Positions 34,347-42,498 of a DNA stretch of 64,000 nucleotides are shown piece after piece. A program made the position numbers and the translations under genes. This DNA comes from CAWEWH01 sp963812775. GTDB taxonomy: Bacteria > Pseudomonadota > Alphaproteobacteria > Rhizobiales > Beijerinckiaceae. Below the pieces are notes generated by a model. The model made no database searches. It saw only the letters and a list, made by a program, of their open reading frames with translations, and was not told where the DNA came from. Each line of letters opens with the position of its first letter. The stretch's first letter is position 1. The stretch lies in the NCBI GenBank assembly GCA_963812775.1, contig CAWEWH010000005.1, positions 372,001-436,000 on the forward strand, read 5' to 3'.

Positions 34347-36008
34347 ATGGATACGCGCACGACCACCGCCGAGATGCCGCGCGACGCCGCAGTTTCGAAG
34401 GAACCGCAAGGCCGCTATGATGCCATCGTCATCGGCGCCGGCATCGCCGGGCTCTATCAGCTCCACAGGCTCAGGCAGCTCGGCCTCTCCGTGCGCGTCT
34501 TCGAAGCCGGCGGCGGCGTGGGCGGCACCTGGTATTGGAACCGCTACCCCGGCGCCCGCTTCGATTCCGAGAGCTACACCTACGGCTATTCGTTTTCCGA
34601 GGAGCTGCTCCAGGAATGGGAGTGGAGCGAGCATTTCGCGCCGCAGCCCGAGACGCTGCGCTATGTCAATCTCGTGGCCGACAAGTTCGACCTGCGCCGT
34701 CACGTGGAGTTCAACAAGCGCGTCGTGGCGGCAGCCTTCGATGCCGACGCCAATCTCTGGGAGGTCGAGGCGGCGGACGGCACCCGCGCCAAGGCGCGCT
34801 TCCTGATCACCGCCATCGGCCTTTTCGCCACCCCCACGATGCCGCGCTACGAAGGCCTCGACAGCTTTCGCGGGCTGTCGGTTCACACCGGCAACTGGCC
34901 GCACGAGCCCGTCGACTTCAGGGGCAAGCGCGTCGCCGTCATCGGCACCGGCGCGACCGGCGTCCAGGTCATCCAGGAGGTCGCCAAGACGGCCGGCCAT
35001 CTGACGGTCTTCCAGCGCACGCCGAACTACTGCGCGCCGCTCGGCAACCGGCCCATCGATGCGACGACGCAACTTGAGATCAAGGCGACCTATCCAGAAA
35101 TCTTCGCCAGGTGCCGCGAGTCGCATGGCTGCTTCGTGCACAAGAACGACCCGCGCAAGACCTTCGAGGTCTCGCCAGAGGAGCGCGAGGCGTTCTTCGA
35201 TAAGCTCTACACGGACCCCGGCTTCGGCCTGTGGATGGGAAACTTCAAGGATATCCTCGTCGATCCGGCCGCCAACGCCACGGTCACCGATTTCGTGCAC
35301 CGCAAGATCCGTGAGCGCGTCCGCGATCCAGAGGTTGCTGAGAAGCTGATCCCGCGCAATCACGGCTTCGGCACGCGGCGCATTCCCCTCGAGACCTCGT
35401 ACTACGAGGTCTACAACCAGGACAATGTGCGCCTCGTCGACCTGAACGAGACGCCGATTGCGCGCATATCGCCCGACGGCATCGTCACGACGGCCGGCGA
35501 GCAGCCCTTCGACATCATCATCTATGCCACCGGCTTCCACGCCGTGCTCGGCGGTTTCGAGGCGATTGCCTTCCGCGGCCTTGGCGGCAAGACGCTCAAG
35601 GACAAGTGGGCGGACGGACCGCGCACCTTCCTCGGCATGCAGGTCGAAGGCTTCCCCAACCTGTTCACCCTGGTCGGCCCCCACAATGCGGCGACGTTCT
35701 GCAACATCCCGAGATGCATCGAGCAGAACGTCGACTGGGTGACCGATCTCATCGCTTACATGCAGACGAGGAAGCGCGTGCGCGTCTCGCCGCTGCCGCA
35801 GGCGGAGAGCGAGTGGACCGCGCATGTCCACGACATGGCGAGCACGCTCCTCTACAGCACGGTGGATTCCTGGCTCACCGGCGTCAATTCGAACCTGCCC
35901 GAAAAACGCGAGCGCCGCGTGCTGCTCTATGCCGGCGGCGCCCCGCGCTACCGCAAGCGCTGCGACGAGGTGGCGGCGCAGGGCTACAGGGAATTCGAGT
36001 TCCGGTAA
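34347..36008 (+). CDS. Flavin-dependent Baeyer-Villiger-type monooxygenase
   Basis: This 553-residue FAD/NADPH enzyme has the first Rossmann site IVIGAGIAGLYQLHRLRQLG (from residue 28) and GGTWYWNRYPGARFDSES. The BVMO fingerprint FRGLSVHTGNWP (FxGxxxHxxxWP) lies near residue 174. The second Rossmann site is VAVIGTGATGVQVIQE, and IIYATGFHAVLGGF follows. These mark the class that inserts oxygen next to ketones (cyclohexanone/phenylacetone type). The ATG at MDTRTTTAEM was chosen because the open region upstream shows no family sequence. Neighbours give no pathway. The substrate is unknown. Confidence 0.9.
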   Translation: MDTRTTTAEMPRDAAVSKEPQGRYDAIVIGAGIAGLYQLHRLRQLGLSVRVFEAGGGVGGTWYWNRYPGARFDSESYTYGYSFSEELLQEWEWSEHFAPQPETLRYVNLVADKFDLRRHVEFNKRVVAAAFDADANLWEVEAADGTRAKARFLITAIGLFATPTMPRYEGLDSFRGLSVHTGNWPHEPVDFRGKRVAVIGTGATGVQVIQEVAKTAGHLTVFQRTPNYCAPLGNRPIDATTQLEIKATYPEIFARCRESHGCFVHKNDPRKTFEVSPEEREAFFDKLYTDPGFGLWMGNFKDILVDPAANATVTDFVHRKIRERVRDPEVAEKLIPRNHGFGTRRIPLETSYYEVYNQDNVRLVDLNETPIARISPDGIVTTAGEQPFDIIIYATGFHAVLGGFEAIAFRGLGGKTLKDKWADGPRTFLGMQVEGFPNLFTLVGPHNAATFCNIPRCIEQNVDWVTDLIAYMQTRKRVRVSPLPQAESEWTAHVHDMASTLLYSTVDSWLTGVNSNLPEKRERRVLLYAGGAPRYRKRCDEVAAQGYREFEFR

Positions 36009-36017
36009 ACTCAACCG

Positions 36018-36172
36018 TCATCCCGACCGAAGCGGCGCGCAGCGCCGCGAAGAGTCGGGATCCGTGCCGTGATGCCGATGAAGGATGGCCGTAATCCAGG
36101 CAGCGCGTGCTGCGTCGGTCTCGCGGAATGGATCCCGGCTCGCGCTCGCTTCGCTCGCTTGGCCGGGATGAC
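36018..36172. repeat. REP-like palindromic unit
   Basis: This is a third copy of the family at 3696-3973 and 8214-8334. It opens CGTCATCCCGACC and closes GGCCGGGATGAC, with GAGTCGGGATCC and GGATCCCGGCTCGCG as inner mates. It lies between the convergent monooxygenase and MaoC-type genes. Confidence 0.7.
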
Positions 36173-36189
36173 ACCGCGGGTTTCAGCGC

Positions 36190-37242
36190 CTAGCGCGGCA
36201 CGAGCGCCCAATAGTCGAAGTCGAGGATGACGGCCGGATCGAGGTCGTCACCGATGCGCCGCGGGAAATCGGCGCACGGCTTGTTCTTGGTGGCGATGGT
36301 GCGGATGCGCAACGCCCCCACATCGGTGCGGCCGGGAAGCTCGGCGACGGCGACAATCTCGCTCCACGCATAGACGGTGTCGCCGGCAAACAGCGGCGCG
36401 GTGTGCCGGCCGCCGTTGATGGCCGCCACGTGGAACGCATTGGCGAGGCCGTTGAAGGAGAGCGCGCGGGCGAGCGAGATCACCTGGCCGCCATAGATGA
36501 GGCGCTTGCCGAAGCGCGTATTGCCGGCCGCGAAGGCGTCGAAATGCACCTTTGCGGTGTTCTGGTAGAGCCGCGTCGCGATCTGGTGCTCGGCCTCTTC
36601 CACGGTCATGCCGTCGACGTGGTCGATCTTCTCGCCCACCGCATAGTCCTTGAAGCGATGCGGACTGCCGGAAAGCGCCTCGTCCCATTTCGTCGCATCG
36701 AGCGGCGGGCAGGCGGCGCCCAGCGCCGAAGGCGCGACCGCCTTCGGCAGGTCGGGCACCTTTTCGGCAGGCGCCGGCGCCGCCTCGTCGCGCTTCCGCA
36801 CCATCACCCAGCGCACGTAGTCGAGCACCGTCTCGCCGCGCTGATTGGCGCCTGTGGAGCGCACATAGACGGTGCCGGTCTTGCGGTTGGAATTTTCCTT
36901 CAGCCCGATCACCTCCGAGACCGTCGACAGCGTGTCGCCCGCAAAGACCGGCTTGAGGAAGCGCCCGTCGGCGTAGCCGAGATTGGCCACCGCGTTGAGC
37001 GAGATGTCCGGCACGGTCTTGCCGAACACGATGTGGAAGACGAGGAGATCGTCGAGCGGGCTCTTGGGAAAGCCGATCTTCTGGGCGAAGGCGTCGGACG
37101 ACTGCACCGCAAAGCGCGGACCATAGAGGGCGGTGTAGAGCGAGGCGTCGCCCGTCGTCACCGTGCGGGGCGTGGCGTGACGGATGGTCTCGCCGAGGCG
37201 AAAATCCTCGAAGCAGCGGCCGGGATTGGTTTTGGTCGACAT
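36190..37242 (-). CDS. mch: Mesaconyl-CoA hydratase-like MaoC-domain protein
   Basis: This is a 350-residue protein with two hot-dog modules. The N-terminal module has CFEDFRLGETIRHATPRTVT, ALYGPRFAVQSS and LLVFHIVFGKTVPDISLNAV; the second has MTVEEAEHQIATRLYQNTA and FGKRLIYGGQVISLARALSF. These match mesaconyl-CoA hydratase (beta-methylmalyl-CoA dehydratase) of the ethylmalonyl-CoA and 3-hydroxypropionate pathways, which has similar length. No other ethylmalonyl-CoA gene is in the window, so pathway membership is inference. A generic double MaoC dehydratase is the alternative. Confidence 0.72.
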   Translation of the reverse strand: MSTKTNPGRCFEDFRLGETIRHATPRTVTTGDASLYTALYGPRFAVQSSDAFAQKIGFPKSPLDDLLVFHIVFGKTVPDISLNAVANLGYADGRFLKPVFAGDTLSTVSEVIGLKENSNRKTGTVYVRSTGANQRGETVLDYVRWVMVRKRDEAAPAPAEKVPDLPKAVAPSALGAACPPLDATKWDEALSGSPHRFKDYAVGEKIDHVDGMTVEEAEHQIATRLYQNTAKVHFDAFAAGNTRFGKRLIYGGQVISLARALSFNGLANAFHVAAINGGRHTAPLFAGDTVYAWSEIVAVAELPGRTDVGALRIRTIATKNKPCADFPRRIGDDLDPAVILDFDYWALVPR

Positions 37243-37284
37243 GACGGCTGTTTACGCGGACGACGGACGCCAGACAACACAGTC

Positions 37285-37403
37285 GTCATGCCCGCGCTTG
37301 TCGCGGGCATCCACGCCTTTCCGACGTTGGCTGAACGAAGACGTGGATGGCCGGCAGCTTCGACTCTTGGCTCGCTATGGCTCGCCTCTGGCCGGCCATG
37401 ACG
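37285..37403. repeat. Palindromic intergenic repeat
   Basis: GTCATGCCCGCGCTTGTCGC opens the unit and GGCCGGCCATGACG closes it, with CATCCACGCC / GACGTGGATGGCC as inner mates. It is the same family as 10382-10463 and lies upstream of the MaoC-type gene, behind the TraB gene's stop. Confidence 0.6.
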
Positions 37404-37410
37404 CGAGCCG

Positions 37411-38427
37411 TCACTCCAGCATCTCGACCTTGTAGCCGGCCTTCTCGAACAGCTTCAGCAGCCCGACCTCGCCCGGCAGATGCGCGGCCCCGACCGCCAC
37501 GAAGGCGCCGCCGTCCTTGAGGTGCGGCAGCGTGCGGGTGGCCATGCGCTCGTTCCGCCGGTCGATGAGTTCGACGTAGAATTCCGGCGGCATGCGCGCC
37601 TCCACGCCCGGCACCGGATAGGTCTGGCGTGCCCAGGCGAGCACGATGCCGATGTCGCCGGCCACATAGCGCGCCACCAGCGCCTCGAAGGCGTCCTCGG
37701 CATGGTCGAGGATCTTCACCATGGTGGCGAGCAACTCGCGCTCGATGGCGGGCGGGAAGCCGGACACGGCGGCGAGCTGCTCGACGATGGTCTCGAGCCC
37801 GACGATCGGCTTGCCGGCCTTGCGGCCGTTTTGGGCGATCAGCCCGTCCACCACCTTGCCGGCCGCCACGTCCTTGGCGGCGCAGGCCGGCACGGCGAGC
37901 GTCAGCGCCAGCATGCTCGGCCGGAAGCTCTTGGCGGCCGCGGCCGGCAGGCCGTAGGGCGGCAGCGCCTTCTCCAGCCGCTCCATGAGGGCCGGCGTGA
38001 GGAAGCGCTCGGGACGCTCCTCGGCCTTGGCGAGCGTGAAGCGCAACATGGTGGCCGGGTCGACGCCCTCGAACATGTTGCTGTTGCCGAGGCCCTCACT
38101 CTCCTTGAGCTCGAGCACGACGACGCGCGACGCCGCAAGCGCGCCGAGCATGGCGGGCGTGAAGGCGGTGGCGCGCGGGTCGGAGACGTGCGCGGTTCCG
38201 AACACGTGCGAGGGCGGCACGCCGTCCTTGTTGAGGCGGAACAGCTTGCCGCGGTTGAAGGGCAGCGCGGCCGCTTCGCGCTCGAGGGTGGCGATGTAGT
38301 CCGGATGCGTGCCCTTGAGGCGGGCAAGGAGATCCTTGCCGGCGCAGGCGGCCCACGAGGACGTGAGCGGCGTCAGCGACGCGAGCGTGGCGATGGCCGC
38401 GACGAGGACGGTGCGAAGGATTTTCAT
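37411..38427 (-). CDS. TraB/GumN-family protein, exported
   Basis: This 338-residue protein has a signal peptide (MKILRTVLVAAIATLASLTP ... SSWA-A). The TraB/PrgY/GumN parts are SHVFGTAHVSDPRATAFTPA with the conserved GTxH, VVVLELKESE, and the C-terminal GGAFVAVGAAHLPGEVGLLK with the second GxxH. The family (Tiki-like) includes membrane-tethered metalloproteases, with the GxxH pairs and Glu as ligands. Here it would act in the periplasm. I took the ATG at 38427; a TTG precedes it directly. Confidence 0.87.
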   Translation of the reverse strand: MKILRTVLVAAIATLASLTPLTSSWAACAGKDLLARLKGTHPDYIATLEREAAALPFNRGKLFRLNKDGVPPSHVFGTAHVSDPRATAFTPAMLGALAASRVVVLELKESEGLGNSNMFEGVDPATMLRFTLAKAEERPERFLTPALMERLEKALPPYGLPAAAAKSFRPSMLALTLAVPACAAKDVAAGKVVDGLIAQNGRKAGKPIVGLETIVEQLAAVSGFPPAIERELLATMVKILDHAEDAFEALVARYVAGDIGIVLAWARQTYPVPGVEARMPPEFYVELIDRRNERMATRTLPHLKDGGAFVAVGAAHLPGEVGLLKLFEKAGYKVEMLE

Positions 38428-38451
38428 CAATTCCTCATGATGGGTGTCGGT

Positions 38452-38570
38452 GCATGATCCCGGAAAGTTGCAAAATTTCGACGAACGGCATGCGCAAAAA
38501 CCGCCGCAGCTCGGCTTTTGATTCCGCGTCTAATCTTATCTGAAAACCGCGCGCAATTCTGAATAAGGCG
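38452..38570. repeat. Degenerate copy of the GCATGATC repeat
   Basis: CATGATCCCGGAAAGTTGC and TAATCTTATCTGAAAACCGC are recognisable but decayed halves of the element seen intact at 26558-26600 and 61387-61430. It fills the gap between folD and the TraB gene. Confidence 0.5.
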
Positions 38571-39473
38571 CTAGCCAAGCTCCGGCGGGGCCATGCCCCG
38601 TCGCAGGCAGGCGGCCTTGACCGTGTTGGCGAGAAGGCAGGCGGGCGTCATCTGGCCGACGCCGCCCGGCACCGGCGTGATGGCGCCCGCGACCGCAAGC
38701 GCCTCCGCGTAGGCCACGTCGCCGACAAGCCGGGTCTGGCCCTCGCCTTTTTCCGGCGCCGGCACGCGGTTGATGCCGACATCGATGACCACGGCGCCGA
38801 GCTTGATCCATTGGCCGCGGATCATTTCCGGCCGGCCGACCGCCGCCACCAGCACGTCGGCGCGCCGGCAGAGCGCCGCAAGATCGCGGGTTCTCGAATG
38901 CGCCATGGTGACGGTGGCGTTGGCGGCGAGCAGCAATTGCGCCACCGGCTTGCCGACGAGATTGGAGCGGCCGACCACCACCGCCTCGCGGCCGGCGAGG
39001 TCCGGCAGAACGGCGCGGATCAGCATCATGGCGCCGAGCGGCGTGCACGGCACGAGGCCGGGCCGCCCGCTCATCAACCGCCCCGCATTGCTGTCGGTCA
39101 GCCCGTCAACGTCCTTGGTCGGATCGATCTCGGCGATCACCGCATCGGCGTTGACGCCGGCGGGCAGCGGCAGCTGCACCAGGATGCCGTCGATGCCGGG
39201 GTCGGCATTGAGGCGGCGCACGAGGTCGACCACCTCGGCCTGCGGCGCCGTGGCCGGCAGCCGGTGCTCGAAGGAGCGCATGCCGGCTTCCAGCGTCTGC
39301 CGGCCCTTGGTGCGCACATAGACCTGGCTTGCCGGATCGTCGCCGACCAGCACCACCGCGAGGCCTGGCACGATGCCCTTGCGTGCGAGCTCGGCCACGG
39401 CGGCGGTGACGCGGGCGCGCAGCGCCGCCGCGAAGGCCTTGCCGTCGATGATGCGGGCGTGAGACTGGGACAT
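38571..39473 (-). CDS. folD: Bifunctional methylenetetrahydrofolate dehydrogenase / cyclohydrolase
   Basis: This 300-residue enzyme interconverts 5,10-methylene- and 10-formyl-tetrahydrofolate. Marks are VGDDPASQVYVRTKGRQTLE with the catalytic YxxxK, GILVQLPLPAGVNADAVIAE, PTKDVDGLTDSNAGRL, the NADP site VVVGRSNLVGKPVAQLLL and the C-terminal PVPGGVGQMTPACLLANT. The start at MSQSHARIIDGK is preferred to a long open extension upstream. It stands alone, followed by a degenerate repeat. Confidence 0.96.
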   Translation of the reverse strand: MSQSHARIIDGKAFAAALRARVTAAVAELARKGIVPGLAVVLVGDDPASQVYVRTKGRQTLEAGMRSFEHRLPATAPQAEVVDLVRRLNADPGIDGILVQLPLPAGVNADAVIAEIDPTKDVDGLTDSNAGRLMSGRPGLVPCTPLGAMMLIRAVLPDLAGREAVVVGRSNLVGKPVAQLLLAANATVTMAHSRTRDLAALCRRADVLVAAVGRPEMIRGQWIKLGAVVIDVGINRVPAPEKGEGQTRLVGDVAYAEALAVAGAITPVPGGVGQMTPACLLANTVKAACLRRGMAPPELG

Positions 39474-39519
39474 CGCGACCTCCAAAGCTCGGGGTGATGC
39501 CCAGGCGCGCGGCTGAGGC

Positions 39520-39563
39520 GCATGATCCCGAAAAGTTGCGGACTTTTCGGACAATATTATGCG
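39520..39563. repeat. GCATGATC-type hairpin upstream of folD
   Basis: CCGAAAAGT and ACTTTTCGG form a perfect 9-bp stem inside a GCATGATC ... ATTATGCG frame. It is a variant of the element at 26558-26600, placed 47 bp before the folD start, so it lies within its leader or promoter. Confidence 0.6.
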
Positions 39564-39709
39564 CCAAACTCGACGTCCGCGCTCCCCGGTGGTGGCCCAC
39601 CTTGCTCGCCAGTCACGCGGACGGCGTCTTGTGCCGAACGGGGTGGCGTTCCGCAAGGGGGGCAAGAAGAGGGAATGTCTTGGCCGCGCCAGGAGGGCCC
39701 AAAGGAAAG

Positions 39710-39735
39710 CCCCTTCGCACCGGGGTGCGAAGGGG
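39710..39735. terminator. Strong GC hairpin in the folD-DUF167 gap
   Basis: CCCCTTCGCACC and GGTGCGAAGGGG are perfect 12-base mates around two bases. No T-run follows on either strand, so it is not a classical intrinsic terminator. It lies about 140 bp past the DUF167 gene stop (39875, minus strand). The rest of the 401-bp gap (39474-39874) holds the repeat at 39520 and no gene. Confidence 0.4.
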
Positions 39736-39874
39736 CAATCGATGCCGAGGGTTAGGGCTGGGGGGCTGGGAACCCCGGCATGCGGCGGCGATTGCGAATC
39801 GTCCGCCACCCCTCATTTTCGGCCGGCGGCGGGCGGCTGCCTATCGGGGGAATCCCCGAGACGATCGCGGATTG

Positions 39875-40195
39875 TCATAGCAGGCCGCGCAGCGCCTTCA
39901 CCTCGGCGGCCCCGGCCCCGGCCACAGACGGCGTCTTCAGCCGCGCCGTGGCGCCGGCCACGATGCTGACTGCCGATGGGGCGAGGCCGAGCGCCTTGGC
40001 GATCAGCTTGACGGCGGCCGCGTTGGCGCGGCCGTCCTCCGGCACGGCGCGCACGCGCAGCTTGAGAACGGCCCGGCCGTCGGCGAGCGCGCCGACGCCC
40101 TCGATTGTGTCGGACGCGCGCTTCGGCGTGACGCGCACGAGGATGCGCAAGCCCGACGGCGTCAGCGCCCAAGGCAACACCGAACGCTCGGCCAT
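39875..40195 (-). CDS. DUF167 (YggU-family) protein
   Basis: This 106-residue protein of the DUF167 family (E. coli YggU type) contains LRILVRVTPKRASDTIEGVG and VLKLRVRAVPEDGRANAAAV, followed by KLIAKALGLAPSAVSIVAGA. The P-x-x-G-x-A-N segment is diagnostic. The function is unknown; it commonly sits next to the YggT gene as here, 11 bp apart, so the two are cotranscribed. I chose MAERSVLPWALT as start. Confidence 0.9.
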   Translation of the reverse strand: MAERSVLPWALTPSGLRILVRVTPKRASDTIEGVGALADGRAVLKLRVRAVPEDGRANAAAVKLIAKALGLAPSAVSIVAGATARLKTPSVAGAGAAEVKALRGLL

Positions 40196-40206
40196 CGCGG
40201 GAAGCG

Positions 40207-40497
40207 TCAGAACACGTTCGGGTAGATGTAGTGCACGATCAGCTGCTGGATGAAGAAGATGATGAGCAGGAGAATGATCGGCGAGATGTCGATGCCGCCG
40301 AGATTGGGCAGGCGCTGGCGGATCGGCCGCAGCAGCGGCTCGGTGATGCGGAAGAGGAAATTCCCGATCGCCCGCACCACGTCGTTGCGATCGTTGACGA
40401 CGTTGAAGGCGATCAGCCAGCTCAGGATGGCGGCGGCGATGATCAGCCACCAATAGATCTGCAGCAGGAGCAGGATGACGTCGAGAACCGCGCGCAT
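40207..40497 (-). CDS. YggT-family membrane protein
   Basis: This 96-residue protein has two hydrophobic segments (LDVILLLLQIYWWLIIAAAI and SPIILLLIIFFIQQLIVHYI) around the conserved FRITEPLLRPIRQRLPNLGG. This is the YggT/CcmB3 type found in bacteria and plastids, linked to membrane protein or cytochrome assembly and to osmotic tolerance. The start at MRAVLDVILL places the first helix at the N-terminus; an open extension of 13 codons exists. It is first gene of a two-gene unit with DUF167. Confidence 0.88.
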   Translation of the reverse strand: MRAVLDVILLLLQIYWWLIIAAAILSWLIAFNVVNDRNDVVRAIGNFLFRITEPLLRPIRQRLPNLGGIDISPIILLLIIFFIQQLIVHYIYPNVF

Positions 40498-40598
40498 TGA
40501 GCTATCGACCTCGTGAACGTGAAGAGGCCGCGCCATCGGGCGAACGAGCGGCCTCGGAACGGTTTAGTCTCGGTCTTCGCCCGTCACGGTGGCGTCGC

Positions 40599-40658
40599 TG
40601 ACGTGTCATTGACAGGCCATGACGTGTCATTGACAGGCTCGTGCGGCGAGGCCTAAAA
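40599..40658 (+). promoter_or_regulatory. tRNA-Ala promoter with a duplicated -35 region
   Basis: A 19-bp sequence holding TGTCATTGACA occurs twice (40599-40617 and 40620-40638, period 21). The second copy supplies TTGACA (40630-40635), followed by 17 nt and CTAAAA (40653-40658), 15 bp before the tRNA gene. The first copy repeats the TTGACA at 40609-40614 without a -10 at the right distance. Confidence 0.5.
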
Positions 40659-40673
40659 GGCCCGTCCCGGCAA

Positions 40674-40832
<159 letters not shown>

Positions 40833-40840
<8 letters not shown>

Positions 40841-41378
40841 CGGGCCCGGCGAGGACATTTCCCACGCTGATGGCACAGGTCACGGCGCTCGCCGTCATCG
40901 ATTTCACCTCAACGTCCTGACCGCCGACGAGGCCCTTCATGCGCGCCGTGCCCCCACCCGCGATGCCGACGATGACCTGGGCGGTGCAGCCCGCGCTCTG
41001 CTGGTCGAACTGGACAACAATACGCCGCGCGAGACCTCTCTGGTTGGCCAACGTCACGACCATCGCGCCGCTCTGAAAATCCGCGCTCATGCGCGCCGCC
41101 CCGTCGGCGAGCAGCTCTTGGGTCCCAGACTTCCCCCGGCCGCCCGTCGCGGTCCGCCGGGTGAAGACCTGACCCTTGGTGCTGACATAGATGCCGACCT
41201 TCTGCTGAAACGTGCGGTTGAACGTTCCCCGGTCAGCGGACACGCGTGTCTGATCTTCCGACCAGGTCACCGTCACCGACTTGCCCAGAAGCTGGGCGGG
41301 CGGCGACGCGGCGCGCGCGGCCGCGCAAGCGCCGAGCCAGATTGCGACAAGGCCGGCCGTGAAGACCGCATGACGCAT
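40833..41378 (-). CDS. Exported protein of unknown function
   Basis: This 181-residue protein has a signal peptide (MRHAVFTAGLVAIWLGACAA ... ARAA-S). The mature part is beta-rich, with KSVTVTWSEDQTRVSADRGT, KVGIYVSTKGQVFTRRT, and two cysteines (AGCTAQVIVG and VTCAISVGN) that could form a disulfide. I do not recognise the family, though similar exported proteins occur in bradyrhizobia. An open extension of 22 codons precedes the chosen ATG. It lies inside the tRNA-Ala islet, and its 3' end touches the left repeat. Confidence 0.6.
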
Positions 41379-41643
41379 CGCGCCGCGGCCGCCTCGGGAG
41401 GCGGCACGGCTTGCCGGTGTCGCCGGCCTCGATCTCGAACTCATGGGCGGCCCGATTCATGCTGCACTCTCCGCGGGGTGAGCGGCAAGACTACACGAGA
41501 AGACAGACGTGGTCGCGGCTGTGCGCGCTGGCGAATGGAGCGCGCTGCTCACGTCCGCATGTGGCACTTCTCAGACCTGAGGCGATCTGCGGCTTGAGCC
41601 CGAAGGCCCGCATACCGGGCACCGCCAACGGCGCCTCGGATCG

Positions 41644-42111
41644 TCAGCACGCGCTCGTGTGACTGGCTCGATCTGCGAGACGCGCGGCTGACGCGGGGCG
41701 ACTTGGCTGTGTGGATGGGCGCTTCGCAAAGCCCGCCGCGAGCCCCGCGAGAGCATCGTTCTCCCAGGCGTGGGCTTCTTCGACGACCTCGCGGGCGATC
41801 CGGCGCGCCGTCTTCGTGGCGGGCGCGGCGCTCAGCATTGCGGCGAGCCAACGGGCGGTGTCCTCGTTCACGACGCCCGTCGGACGTTCGGCCCAAACGA
41901 CGAACTCAACCAATGTTGCGACCAGAAAGGCGCTCCAGGCATCATCGGCGCGGGAGACATGGCGATCGAGTTCGATCAGCAGCTCGGCTTCCTGTCGCGT
42001 ACCGATGCCGTCCGGCAGGATGTTCCGTTGCAATCGCTGAACGTCCCCGAAGCCGATGCGGCCCGTCTGACGCAGCTTGGCAACGAATTGGGAAAGAGAA
42101 ATCTTGTTCAT
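41644..42111 (-). CDS. Conserved hypothetical protein
   Basis: This 155-residue, mostly helical protein begins MNKISLSQFVAKLRQTGRIG and continues FGDVQRLQRNILPDGIGTRQ, EAELLIELDRHVSRADDAWS and VEFVVWAERPTGVVNEDTAR. This looks like a small helical family known from Bradyrhizobium-type genomes with no known function. The chosen ATG has GAGGCTTCAAC upstream; the last 30 residues are low-complexity. It lies inside the tRNA-Ala islet. Confidence 0.65.
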   Translation of the reverse strand: MNKISLSQFVAKLRQTGRIGFGDVQRLQRNILPDGIGTRQEAELLIELDRHVSRADDAWSAFLVATLVEFVVWAERPTGVVNEDTARWLAAMLSAAPATKTARRIAREVVEEAHAWENDALAGLAAGFAKRPSTQPSRPASAARLADRASHTSAC

Positions 42112-42340
42112 GTTGAAGCCTCCTCTGGGACGCCGGTGTTGCGTCGGCTGGCTTCGACCTTGGCGCGTGCGCGTTTCCCCGGCGGTTAATGGCAAAACCT
42201 AAATCGGTGTTCAGGTAAATCGAATATGATCGGCTCGATTTACCGCTCGTTCATGACCCGGTCCGGGATCCGGCCGCATTCGGTGGCCGCGCGAGGCGCG
42301 ACGACGGCGGGGTTCGCTTCCCGCGCGAGGCGTCCGCCAC

Positions 42341-42440
42341 GCTCCACCAAGGTCGCCCGTCCACCCTCCATTGCCCCAATCCGCCCGAACTCTCGCGGCG
42401 AAACTTAGGCGCCACGCGGCCGCTGCGCTGTGGTAATCCT
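42341..42440 (+). repeat. Right copy of 100-bp direct repeat (tRNA-Ala 3' end)
   Basis: This copy begins with the tRNA-Ala terminal bases GCTCCACCA, exactly 1600 bp after the left copy at 40741, in the same orientation. No tRNA body precedes it. The DNA around it (42112-42498) holds no gene; it is the leader region of the serpin gene. Confidence 0.7.
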
Positions 42441-42498
42441 CGGGCCGGCGCCAGGAGCGCCAACTCATATGCGCGGCCGGGACAGGGAGACGATCACC

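Noticed and set aside
33570..36014. Open frame of 814 codons antisense to the monooxygenase
   Set aside because: Shadow frame; the opposite strand shows full flavin-monooxygenase motifs.
42270..42350. Possible second tRNA in front of the right 100-bp repeat
   Set aside because: A TTCG-containing stem is present but the distance to the acceptor end does not fit a T-arm and no anticodon arm can be drawn.
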